DNA of 5,176 nucleotides, from positions 1-5,176 of the forward strand of contig JAJAYR010000382.1 of assembly GCA_026786155.1 (NCBI GenBank), read 5' to 3'. The position numbers and the translations under genes are program-made. Under the pieces are notes generated by a model. The model searched no databases. It had not been told where the DNA came from and saw nothing but the letters and a program-made list of their open reading frames with translations. Of the stretch, positions 1 through 5,176 are shown piece by piece; position 1 is the stretch's first letter; each line of letters starts with the position of its first letter. This stretch comes from Pyrinomonadaceae bacterium (lineage in GTDB: Bacteria > Acidobacteriota > Blastocatellia > Pyrinomonadales > Pyrinomonadaceae).

Positions 1-978
1 AGTTTCCTGCGGGTCGCGCGTCGTAAAATTTAATTCTTCCGCCGCTTTCGACGAATCGAAATACCAGAAATACTCGCCCATTTCAACTTCGGAGGCTTCA
101 AACGGCGTAGTTTTATTAAAGTTTTTGTAAATCGAATCAATAAAATTCGCGCCGAAAACCGCCATCGCTTTCGGAATTTTAATCAGCGGCGCGGACACGC
201 CCGACAGCCTTTCGAGCCGCTTGAAAAATTCCGCGAACGTCCAATTAACCGCGCCGAGCAGATACTTTTCGCCGTGTCTGCCTTTGTCCAAAGCGTTGAG
301 AAAAGCGTTTGCCGCGTCCGCCGCGTCAACGAAGTTCAAACCGCCGGTCGGCGTAATCGGCAGTTTTTTCGCCATAAAATCAAGAATCGGCTTGGTCGAA
401 CTCAAACGCTCATCGCCGCTGCCCAAAAGCAGCGACGGATTCAAAATCACGAGCCGTTCGCCTTTATCTCTGAAAATCTGCCGTGCCGTTTTTTCCTGAT
501 AATACTTCGAGGCGTAATAAGCCCATTTCGTCAGAATCTCGACCGGCTGCGGATAAGTTTCGTCTAGTATTTCCGGCGTTTCGCTGATTGCCGAAGTTCC
601 CGACGACGACGCGAGAATAAAATTTTTCACCTTATTTTCTTTGGCGGCTTCGCACAAAAGCCGCGTGCCTTCGACGTGAATTTTGTTCATCTGAATCGCG
701 CCGTCGTAGGCAAACGAAACTTTTCCGGCGAGATGATAAATGGCTTCCGTATTGCGCGTCGCGGCGGCGACATCTACTTTGCTTGTTACCGAACCCGCAA
801 ACGCTTCAACGCCCGCGTCGGTCATCCAAACGGGAACAGATGAAGCCATCACGCGCAGATTTTTCGCGCCCGCGTCCAAAAATTGCCGAACCAGATGCGT
901 TCCGAGAAATCCCGTGCCGCCCGTGATTAAAATTTTCTTTTCGGTTTTTGCTAACGCTTTTGTTTTTTTGGTCGCCAT
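1..978 (-). CDS. Extended-SDR NAD(P)-dependent epimerase/dehydratase-like protein, 3' end missing
   Basis: 326 codons are visible, still open at the left edge. The final DPQET suggests that only a few residues are missing. After a lysine-rich tail (MATKKTKALAKTEKK) a Rossmann nucleotide-binding motif TGGTGFLG occupies residues 19-26. HLAG (82-85), the ILASSSGTSA strand with the active-site Ser (about 124-126) and YYASKYYQE with the YxxxK pair Tyr154/Lys158 follow in the order of extended short-chain dehydrogenases. LNPSLLLGSGDE and GGLNFVDAADAANAFL further downstream are also typical. The closest groups are 3-beta-hydroxysteroid dehydrogenase or dihydroflavonol reductase-like proteins, and the substrate cannot be assigned. 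ATG at 976-978 is well supported because TAA lies in frame three codons upstream and the Rossmann strand starts at residue 16. No convincing Shine-Dalgarno precedes it, and the toxin stop lies six bases before, so coupled translation is likely. Confidence 0.93.
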   Translation of the reverse strand, partial: MATKKTKALAKTEKKILITGGTGFLGTHLVRQFLDAGAKNLRVMASSVPVWMTDAGVEAFAGSVTSKVDVAAATRNTEAIYHLAGKVSFAYDGAIQMNKIHVEGTRLLCEAAKENKVKNFILASSSGTSAISETPEILDETYPQPVEILTKWAYYASKYYQEKTARQIFRDKGERLVILNPSLLLGSGDERLSSTKPILDFMAKKLPITPTGGLNFVDAADAANAFLNALDKGRHGEKYLLGAVNWTFAEFFKRLERLSGVSAPLIKIPKAMAVFGANFIDSIYKNFNKTTPFEASEVEMGEYFWYFDSSKAAEELNFTTRDPQET

Positions 979-984
979 CGAAAT

Positions 985-1371
985 TTAGGTTAAATGCGGA
1001 ACATTGTAATTTTGAATTTGCCCGTCAACCGTCGCCATCGTCAAATTATTTGCCAAAGTTTGACAAATTAACATCCGGTCAAACGGGTCGCGGTGCAGAA
1101 TCGGCAATTGAATCAGTTCTTTGACGGCGTTTTCGTGCAGGGGCAAACTTTTTATCCGGTGTCGGCGGCGTTCCGTCGGAATGTAAATTTCGGGCGACTG
1201 TGGCAAAGGAAGTTTGCCGAGATTATACTTGATGATGATTTCCCAAAGCGAAACGACGCTTAGAAAAACTTCATTCTTCGGCTCACGAATCGCGTGGCGA
1301 AAAAGCCTCGGCAGACGTAAATCCGCCGTGATATACCAGAGAAAAACGTGCGTATCTAAAAGCAGTTTCAT
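985..1371 (-). CDS. vapC: PIN-domain ribonuclease toxin (VapC family, COG3744-like)
   Basis: A 128-residue single PIN domain, the usual size for the family. VapC-type toxins are Mg2+-dependent RNases that cleave tRNA or rRNA and arrest growth when antitoxin is lost; the target here cannot be told. Acidic active-site residues are visible: Asp6 in LLLDTHVFLW, Glu44 in VSLWEI, Asp98 in HRDPFDRML, and probably Asp116 in ATVDGQI. The HRDPFDRMLICQTLA segment and the central LGKLPLP with following SLPLHENAV are typical of the Sll0205/COG3744 subgroup. The start ATG overlaps the antitoxin TGA by four bases (ATGA). Only a weak purine stretch (GAACGAGA) precedes it, so translation is probably coupled. 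The TAA is at 985-987, six bases before the next gene. All catalytic residues are present, so the toxin appears intact. Confidence 0.9.
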   Translation of the reverse strand: MKLLLDTHVFLWYITADLRLPRLFRHAIREPKNEVFLSVVSLWEIIIKYNLGKLPLPQSPEIYIPTERRRHRIKSLPLHENAVKELIQLPILHRDPFDRMLICQTLANNLTMATVDGQIQNYNVPHLT

Positions 1372-1598
1372 TCTCGTTCAAAATCTGCCAAAAGTTCTTC
1401 CGATAAAGGCGCGTCGAAGTCTTCGGGAACGACGAATGCGCCTTTGCTCAAACCGAACGGGCGTAAATCTTTTGCCGTTTCTTCTTCCAAAATCGTTACG
1501 ATAACATTAACGGCTTGACGATTTTTCGCTTCTTCGGGAATTTCGCCATTCCACTCCAATAAGTTTCCATTGAGCGTCGCTTTATAGGTTTGCAGCAT
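1368..1598 (-). CDS. Putative VapB-like antitoxin (DUF2281-like) of the adjacent PIN toxin
   Basis: A 76-residue acidic protein encoded immediately upstream of, and overlapping, a PIN-domain toxin. The N-terminal part (MLQTYKATLNGNLLEWNGEI) and the C-terminal tail (about residues 58-76, PEDFDAPLSEELLADFERE) resemble small antitoxins that accompany COG3744-type PIN toxins. The tail normally occupies the toxin groove, and the DFDAPLSEE(L/I)L pattern is characteristic. The expected roles are neutralising the toxin and, in many such systems, co-repressing the operon. No clear DNA-binding fold can be named from the sequence alone. The start is supported by AAGGTGA six bases upstream. Its TGA shares bases with the toxin ATG (ATGA), indicating translational coupling. 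Assignment rests on gene order plus tail similarity. Confidence 0.82.
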   Translation of the reverse strand: MLQTYKATLNGNLLEWNGEIPEEAKNRQAVNVIVTILEEETAKDLRPFGLSKGAFVVPEDFDAPLSEELLADFERE

Positions 1599-1604
1599 CT
1601 GAAA

Positions 1605-1611
1605 TCACCTT
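1605..1611 (-). promoter_or_regulatory. Shine-Dalgarno of the antitoxin gene
   Basis: AAGGTGA on the minus strand, separated by six bases (TTTCAG) from the ATG at 1596-1598. It is the clearest ribosome binding site of the three complete gene starts in the window, and it fixes the antitoxin start. A strong antitoxin site and a weaker toxin site is the usual arrangement that keeps antitoxin in excess. Confidence 0.75.
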
Positions 1612-1612
1612 T

Positions 1613-1628
1613 TAAAATTATAATTTTA
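1613..1628. repeat. 16-bp perfect AT-only palindrome before the antitoxin gene; possible operator
   Basis: TAAAATTATAATTTTA reads identically on both strands. It starts at the aconitase TAA stop codon and ends three bases before the antitoxin Shine-Dalgarno. Toxin-antitoxin operons are commonly autorepressed by the antitoxin or complex binding a palindrome over the promoter, so this is a plausible operator. The palindrome is seen directly. The operator role is inferred, and low complexity makes chance formation easier. Confidence 0.45.
1617..1622 (-). promoter_or_regulatory. Candidate -10 box (TATAAT) for the toxin-antitoxin operon
   Basis: An exact TATAAT on the minus strand lies 18 bases before the antitoxin ATG, inside the 16-bp palindrome. 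No good TTGACA-like box is found about 17 bp upstream: TTGCTG at 1635-1640 leaves only a 12-bp spacer. A start near 1610 would give a very short leader that barely includes the ribosome binding site. The box may be fortuitous, with transcription coming from aconitase instead. Confidence 0.25.
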
Positions 1629-4600
1629 TGCGTTCAGCAACTGGCGCAGAACATACGGCAGAATGCCGCCCGATTTGTAGTATTCGACTTCAATCGGCGT
1701 GTCAATCCGCAGCGTCAGATGCGCTTCTTCGGTCGTGCCGTCAGCACGATTTATCGTTAAAGTTACGTTCTGACGCGGGCGCACTTCGATGTTTTCCAAT
1801 CCAACTAAATCGAAGGTTTCCGTGCCATCGAGATTGTATGTCTGCGCCGATTCGCCGTCTTTGAATTGCAGCGCGAGAACGCCCATTCCGATAAGATTCG
1901 AGCGATGAATGCGCTCGAACGATTCGGCGACGACGGCTTTGACACCCATCAAACCCGTGCCTTTCGCCGCCCAATCGCGCGATGAACCCGTGCCGTATTC
2001 CTGACCGGCGAAAATTATTAACGGCGTGTCCTGTTCCTTATATTTCATCGCCGCGTCGTAAATCGTCATTGTTTCGCCGTCCGGCATAAAGCAGGTGAAA
2101 CCGCCTTCGCGCGGCGCGACCATCTGATTTTTGATGCGGACGTTGGCGAACGTGCCGCGCAGCATCACGCGGTCGTTGCCGCGCCGCGAACCGTAGGAAT
2201 TAAAATCTTCAATCGCCACGCCGCGCTCCTGCAAATAAAGTCCGGCGGGCGAAGTCGGTTTAATCGCTCCGGCGGGCGAGATGTGGTCGGTCGTTACCGA
2301 ATTTCCGAAAATCGCCAACGCGCGGGCATTTTGGATGTCGGAAAACTTCCCTGTTTCCATCGAGAAATTTTCAAAATACGGCGGCTCTTGAATATAAGTC
2401 GAATCTTTGTCCCAAGCATAGACGTCGCCCGTAACCGTCGGAATATCGTTCCACAACGGGTTTTGTTCGGCAAATTCGCTGTATAATTTGCGATAAGTTT
2501 CCGGCTCGGTCGCCGCCTGCATCGCCTCTTTGATTTCGTCGAGCGAAGCCCAGATGTCCTTCAAAAATACGTCGTTGCCTTCGCCGTCTTTGCCGACCGG
2601 CTCGACTGCGAAATCTTTTTGAATGCAGCCAGCCAATGCAAAAGCGACGACGAGCGGCGGCGACATCAGGAAGTTGGCTTTGATATTTTGATGAACCCGC
2701 GCTTCAAAGTTACGATTGCCCGACAAAACCGACGCGGCGATTAAATCGTTTTCGACAATCGCTTCTTCAATCGCCGGGTCGAGCGGACCGGAATTTCCGA
2801 TGCAGTTGTGAACGGCGATTGTTCCGGCGACGAAAGCGTGAACGTCTTTGACTGACAAATCGAAAACCCGTCGCCGACCTGCCGGACGGCGATCAATAAT
2901 TTGCAGCGCAAAAGTCGGCAGCGTGAGCGATTCTTTTTCCGCGCAGTAACGCTTGGCGGTATTTTTTCCGCGTTCTTCAAGCGGCGCGAACCATTCACGC
3001 ACGCCGATTTGCCGGAACAACTCGACCGGCGACGGAAATCCGCACGAAACACGATGCAGCGGCTGAAATCGGCGAGCTTCGGTTTGCGGCAATCGAGTGA
3101 AACGGTCGTGTCCTTCCAGTAAAGAATAATGCGGAAACACCGGCGTTTCCGACTGTCCGAGTTCCGCCGCTGCCAAACCGTGAGCCCTTGCAAACGACAA
3201 AGCCGGTGAAGTCTGATGTGCTTTCTGCAAACGGTTCGCCATCCAAAGACGCTGCCGGTTAATTGCGTTCGTCGTGCGCCAATAAACTGCCGCCGCACTT
3301 GCCCGCAGCATTTTGTCGGCGCAGTAACGAAAACCGACGCGCTCAACAAACGAAAGCCCGTCCGCCAGTTGCAGGCGAATTTCGATGCGCGGCGAACCAT
3401 CTGCGCCCGCCGGATAAGAAGACGCGGAACGGCGCGTCGGATATTCATAAATTTTCGCGCCGGCGGTTTTTACGCCGCAGCGATTCAAAAGTCCGAGCGT
3501 CTGATTCATCATTTCGCGCAAATCGGAAACGTATTCGGGCTTGGCACTCTGCGAAAAGGCAGGCGGCTGCAAAACTGCGTCTTCTTCGCGGCTGCTTTGA
3601 CGATGCAGTCGCGGCGACCAGCCATCCGCGCCGAACATTCCGCCGAGAAACTCGCGCACGACTGCTGCCGGACAATTTTCATCCAGCACAAAAGCCGGTA
3701 ATCCTGCCGGTTGATGAATGCGCTGCCCGCCGCGCACACCCGGCAGTGCGATAATTGCCGCCGTTAATTCTTTCGGCAGAACGATTGTCCATTTGCGTTC
3801 GTCGTATTTGTTAGCCGCCGGACGTTTGCCGGAAACCAACTCGATGTCGCTGAGAACGACTTCGCGGTCAACGGCTTGCCCGACGCAAATCCGTCCCTGC
3901 GCCATTACGCTAATCGAACCGTCGTTTAAAAGATGTCCGACAAGTCGGGCAAATGCCAGTGTTTTGGCGCGTTCGTGGAGCGTATTCACACCGAACCACA
4001 TCTCGCCGGCGGCTAACTCGTAACCGATTTCGTCAACCTCCGGCTCATCGAGCGGCGCATCTAACCCGACCACTACTCGGTCTTGTCCTAACACCAATTC
4101 ATCAGCGCGAACCCAAATTCCATCAGCGCACAAGATTTTGTGATCGGGCGTACAAACCAATTCGCGCCCGTCCTGGAAAACTAAGGTAACGCATTCACGA
4201 ACGCCTTGGTTCATCCGTTCGGTTTGCGTCGCCAAAGTTATACTTCCGTCCATTTGCGGCGCGAAGAGGGTTGCGCCGCCGGATTGCGAAAATCGTTCAA
4301 TCGGACGCGCGGTGCCGTCGGCTTGTAAAACCGGCGTTCCCTCGGCGATGCAAGTCGTGCAGCCGTAACCGACGAGATTAAATCCGAGTTTATCGAAATA
4401 AATCTGCAAGCCGGTTTTTTCCAGATATTCGGTAACGACGCGCGAGCCGGGCGCAAGCGAAGTTTTAACGTAATCGGGAACTTTCATTCCGCGCCGGACG
4501 GCTTTTTTCGCCAAAATTCCGGCGGCGAGCATCACGCTCGGATTCGAGGTGTTCGTGCAGCTTGTAATCGCCGCAATCAAAACGTCGCCGTGTCCGATGG

Positions 4601-5176
4601 AAACCGTTTTTCGTTCGGCATCTTCCGACAAATTTTCCACGCGGTCGGGTGTCGGACGGTTGTTAATCATTTCCGTTTCCGACCAAGTGCTGGTATTTAT
4701 TACGCTAACACCGTTTTTAACCGGCGCGGGAACGGTCGAGTGAATTTGCCCGCCGCCGCCGATGGCGAACGATGCCGTGTCCGTGCCGATGGTTACCATA
4801 AACTGCTTTTCCAAATCTTCCGCCGTTTTGCCGTAACCGCCGTCCACCACCGAATTGGTAAAAAGTTCGGTAAATTTTTCCTTCAAATCGGATAATTCGA
4901 TGCGGTCTTGCGGACGTTTCGGACCGGCAACCGCCGGAACAATCGTTGCCAAATCAAGTTCGATAGTGTTGGAATAATCAACTTCGCCTTTGAGCGGAAT
5001 GCCGAACATTTCCTGCGCGGTGAAATAATTACGAATCGTTTCGATATGTTCCGAAGTTCTGCCGGTCGCCGTCAAATAATCCAGAGTTTTTTCGTCCACG
5101 CCGAAAAAGCCCATCGTCGCACCGTATTCGGGAGCCATATTCGCAATCGTCGAGCGGTCGGTGACGGGCAGATTTC
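1626..5176 (-). CDS. acnA: Aconitate hydratase (AcnA/IRP1-type), intein-containing precursor, 5' end missing
   Basis: Aconitase interconverts citrate and isocitrate through cis-aconitate in the cytoplasm, using a [4Fe-4S] cluster. The reading frame is already open at the right edge (first visible residues NLPVTDRSTIANMAPEYGAT, an internal AcnA motif), so the Met at 5138 is not the start. By alignment from memory with E. coli AcnA, about 230 N-terminal residues lie outside. Visible precursor is 1182 codons: 666 aconitase residues plus a 516-residue intein. Cluster ligands are Cys in SCTNTSNPS (codon 4557-4559), Cys in GYGCTT (4359-4361) and Cys in CIGNSGPL (2802-2804). After intein removal their spacing is 66 and 3 residues, as for C435/C501/C504 of E. 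coli. Downstream motifs are normal: VLSGNRNFEAR, DSVTTDHISPAGAIKP, DFNSYGSRRGN, the active-site SSRDWAAKG (SSRD at 1974-1985) and SFERIHRSNLIGMG. The protein ends in LLNA with TAA at 1626-1628. No frameshift or internal stop is seen in either extein or intein. Function after splicing is inferred. Confidence 0.97.
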   Translation of the reverse strand, partial: NLPVTDRSTIANMAPEYGATMGFFGVDEKTLDYLTATGRTSEHIETIRNYFTAQEMFGIPLKGEVDYSNTIELDLATIVPAVAGPKRPQDRIELSDLKEKFTELFTNSVVDGGYGKTAEDLEKQFMVTIGTDTASFAIGGGGQIHSTVPAPVKNGVSVINTSTWSETEMINNRPTPDRVENLSEDAERKTVSIGHGDVLIAAITSCTNTSNPSVMLAAGILAKKAVRRGMKVPDYVKTSLAPGSRVVTEYLEKTGLQIYFDKLGFNLVGYGCTTCIAEGTPVLQADGTARPIERFSQSGGATLFAPQMDGSITLATQTERMNQGVRECVTLVFQDGRELVCTPDHKILCADGIWVRADELVLGQDRVVVGLDAPLDEPEVDEIGYELAAGEMWFGVNTLHERAKTLAFARLVGHLLNDGSISVMAQGRICVGQAVDREVVLSDIELVSGKRPAANKYDERKWTIVLPKELTAAIIALPGVRGGQRIHQPAGLPAFVLDENCPAAVVREFLGGMFGADGWSPRLHRQSSREEDAVLQPPAFSQSAKPEYVSDLREMMNQTLGLLNRCGVKTAGAKIYEYPTRRSASSYPAGADGSPRIEIRLQLADGLSFVERVGFRYCADKMLRASAAAVYWRTTNAINRQRLWMANRLQKAHQTSPALSFARAHGLAAAELGQSETPVFPHYSLLEGHDRFTRLPQTEARRFQPLHRVSCGFPSPVELFRQIGVREWFAPLEERGKNTAKRYCAEKESLTLPTFALQIIDRRPAGRRRVFDLSVKDVHAFVAGTIAVHNCIGNSGPLDPAIEEAIVENDLIAASVLSGNRNFEARVHQNIKANFLMSPPLVVAFALAGCIQKDFAVEPVGKDGEGNDVFLKDIWASLDEIKEAMQAATEPETYRKLYSEFAEQNPLWNDIPTVTGDVYAWDKDSTYIQEPPYFENFSMETGKFSDIQNARALAIFGNSVTTDHISPAGAIKPTSPAGLYLQERGVAIEDFNSYGSRRGNDRVMLRGTFANVRIKNQMVAPREGGFTCFMPDGETMTIYDAAMKYKEQDTPLIIFAGQEYGTGSSRDWAAKGTGLMGVKAVVAESFERIHRSNLIGMGVLALQFKDGESAQTYNLDGTETFDLVGLENIEVRPRQNVTLTINRADGTTEEAHLTLRIDTPIEVEYYKSGGILPYVLRQLLNA
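2798..2804 (-). repeat. 7-bp direct repeat at the intein C-terminal border
   Basis: This is the second copy of TGCATCG, encoding the first two C-extein residues (Cys-Ile) plus one base of Gly. It pairs with the copy at 4346-4352. A deletion between the two copies would leave an uninterrupted CTTCIGNSG motif. Confidence 0.9.
2805..2876 (-). other. Intein C-terminal splicing region, blocks F and G
   Basis: Intein residues 493-516. RRVFDLSVKDVHAFVAGTIA matches the block F consensus (V-Y/F-D-L-x-V-x-x-x-H-x-F-V-A), and it runs into VHN followed by Cys+1. Asn516 would cyclise to release the intein, helped by His515. Cys+1 (codon 2802-2804) belongs to the aconitase and is a cluster ligand in the mature enzyme. 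Confidence 0.94.
3288..4010 (-). other. LAGLIDADG homing endonuclease domain within the intein
   Basis: This covers approximately intein residues 115-355. Block C (first LAGLIDADG helix) reads LAFARLVGHLLNDGSI, with the acidic residue Asp144 (3918-3953 covers FARLVGHLLNDG). Block E (second helix) reads VVREFLGGMFGADGW, with Asp243 (3621-3650 covers FLGGMFGADG). A block D-like LPKEL lies at about 192-196. A block H-like segment (LSFVERVGFRYCADKM) lies at about 333-348. Two motifs in one chain indicate a monomeric, pseudo-symmetric DNA endonuclease, which in inteins cuts the intein-free allele of the host gene so that the element is copied in by repair. Both metal-binding aspartates are present and the frame is intact, so the domain may be active. 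The outer limits are approximate. Confidence 0.9.
4053..4352 (-). other. Intein N-terminal splicing (Hint) region, blocks A and B
   Basis: Intein residues about 1-100 form the N-terminal half of the Hint fold. Cys1 performs the N-S acyl shift at the Thr-Cys junction. The block B segment GRELVCTPDHKIL supplies Thr68 and His71, which normally activate that peptide bond. Cys67 immediately precedes the block B threonine, as in many bacterial inteins. The following WVRADELVLGQDRVVV matches the usual end of this half (xxA.eL..GD.v). The right-hand limit is approximate. Confidence 0.9.
4346..4352 (-). repeat. 7-bp direct repeat at the intein N-terminal border
   Basis: TGCATCG, encoding Cys1-Ile2 plus one base, is repeated identically at 2798-2804 (Cys+1-Ile of the C-extein). 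The identity stops on both sides: the next base is C here and G at the other copy, and the preceding bases also differ (T here, C there). The copies are 1548 bp apart, exactly the intein length. Confidence 0.9.

Larger units (their letters stand above)
2805..4352 (-). mobile_element. Intein with LAGLIDADG homing endonuclease, inserted in the aconitase Fe-S motif
   Basis: This is a 516-residue in-frame insert dividing GYGCTT from CIGNSGPL. Residue 1 is Cys in CIAEGTPVLQADG (block A, N-terminal splice junction). Block B is at about residues 62-74, with the conserved TxxH as TPDH (68-71). Block F is at about 495-509 (RVFDLSVKDVHAFVA, His505). Block G is at 510-516 and ends with the canonical His-Asn pair, followed by Cys+1. 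These supply Cys1, the block B His, penultimate His515, terminal Asn516 and Cys+1, which is what class 1 splicing needs. Between the splicing halves lie homing-endonuclease blocks C, D, E and H, then a long linker (about 355-490) containing EKESLTLPTF and IDRRPAG. That linker style recalls bacterial ribonucleotide-reductase inteins (recalled, not searched). The boundaries follow from restoring the uninterrupted aconitase motif and are exact to the codon. Splicing activity itself is inferred. Confidence 0.96.

Noticed and set aside
221..567. Plus-strand frames opposite the SDR gene
   Set aside because: The minus strand carries a clear SDR with Rossmann and YxxxK motifs through this region, so the plus-strand frames are shadows.
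963..969. Run of seven A (minus strand) in SDR codons 3-6 as a programmed frameshift site
   Set aside because: The zero frame continues into a complete SDR domain, and no useful alternative frame or stimulatory structure is visible. It is simply a lysine-rich N-terminal tail.
1613..1628. The palindrome as an intrinsic terminator for aconitase
   Set aside because: The stem would be pure A-T with no loop and no following U tract (the next bases are AAGGTGA), so it is a poor rho-independent terminator.
2741..3448. A 235-codon minus-strand frame overlapping the intein in another phase
   Set aside because: It is a shifted reading of the intein and extein codons with no recognisable domain, very rich in Arg, Ser and Cys. 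The in-phase frame contains all the intein motifs.
3216..3754. Two plus-strand open frames of 161 and 163 codons opposite the intein
   Set aside because: They overlap each other and lie antisense to a well-supported intein frame. Composition is Arg/Ala-rich as expected for shadows of GC-rich coding DNA, and no family is recognisable.
2805..4352. Group I intron or other insertion element instead of an intein
   Set aside because: The insert is in frame without stops, has Hint splicing motifs at both ends (Cys1, TPDH, His-Asn followed by Cys), and has no terminal inverted repeats or transposase.
5102..5138. Met at 5138 as the true aconitase start
   Set aside because: The frame is open upstream to the window edge and encodes NLPVTDRSTIAN, a conserved internal AcnA segment. 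The first cluster Cys would be about 240 residues too early for the family.

Overview
The window is a compact bacterial segment in which every supported gene lies on the minus strand. Read in transcription order (right to left) it holds: a 5'-truncated aconitase gene interrupted in frame by a 516-codon intein (1626-5176), a small antitoxin (1368-1598), a PIN-domain (VapC-type) toxin (985-1371), and an extended-SDR NAD(P)-dependent epimerase/dehydratase whose 3' end runs off the left edge (1-978). Gaps are 27 nt, -4 nt and 6 nt, so the last three genes look like one transcription unit and may read through from aconitase. There is no gene-free stretch above 300 bases, and no rRNA, tRNA, CRISPR array or insertion sequence was seen.

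The main item is the intein. The aconitase motif CTTCIGNSG carries two of the three [4Fe-4S] ligand cysteines, and it is split exactly before its second cysteine. The insert begins with Cys1 (codon 4350-4352) and ends His-Asn (Asn codon 2805-2807). The catalytically essential cluster cysteine (codon 2802-2804) is therefore also the +1 splicing nucleophile. All splicing blocks are recognisable, and so are two LAGLIDADG motifs with their aspartates, so the element looks like a full, possibly active, splicing and homing intein. The three cluster cysteines keep exactly the spacing of E. coli AcnA (66 and 3 residues) once the intein is removed. Until splicing occurs the enzyme cannot assemble its cluster.

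Organism: a mid-GC bacterium with aerobic-type AcnA aconitase. The mix of an AcnA-like aconitase, a DUF2281-like antitoxin with a COG3744-like PIN toxin, and an extended SDR would fit Acidobacteriota (Blastocatellia-like) or a similar environmental lineage. This is an impression from family resemblance only and is not proven by the window.

How the genes work together: aconitase serves the TCA cycle (citrate to isocitrate). The toxin-antitoxin pair is a self-contained module with its own strong ribosome binding site and a 16-bp AT-only palindrome containing TATAAT just upstream. The SDR has no clear Shine-Dalgarno of its own and probably relies on coupling to the toxin stop codon. No metabolic link between aconitase and the SDR is evident.
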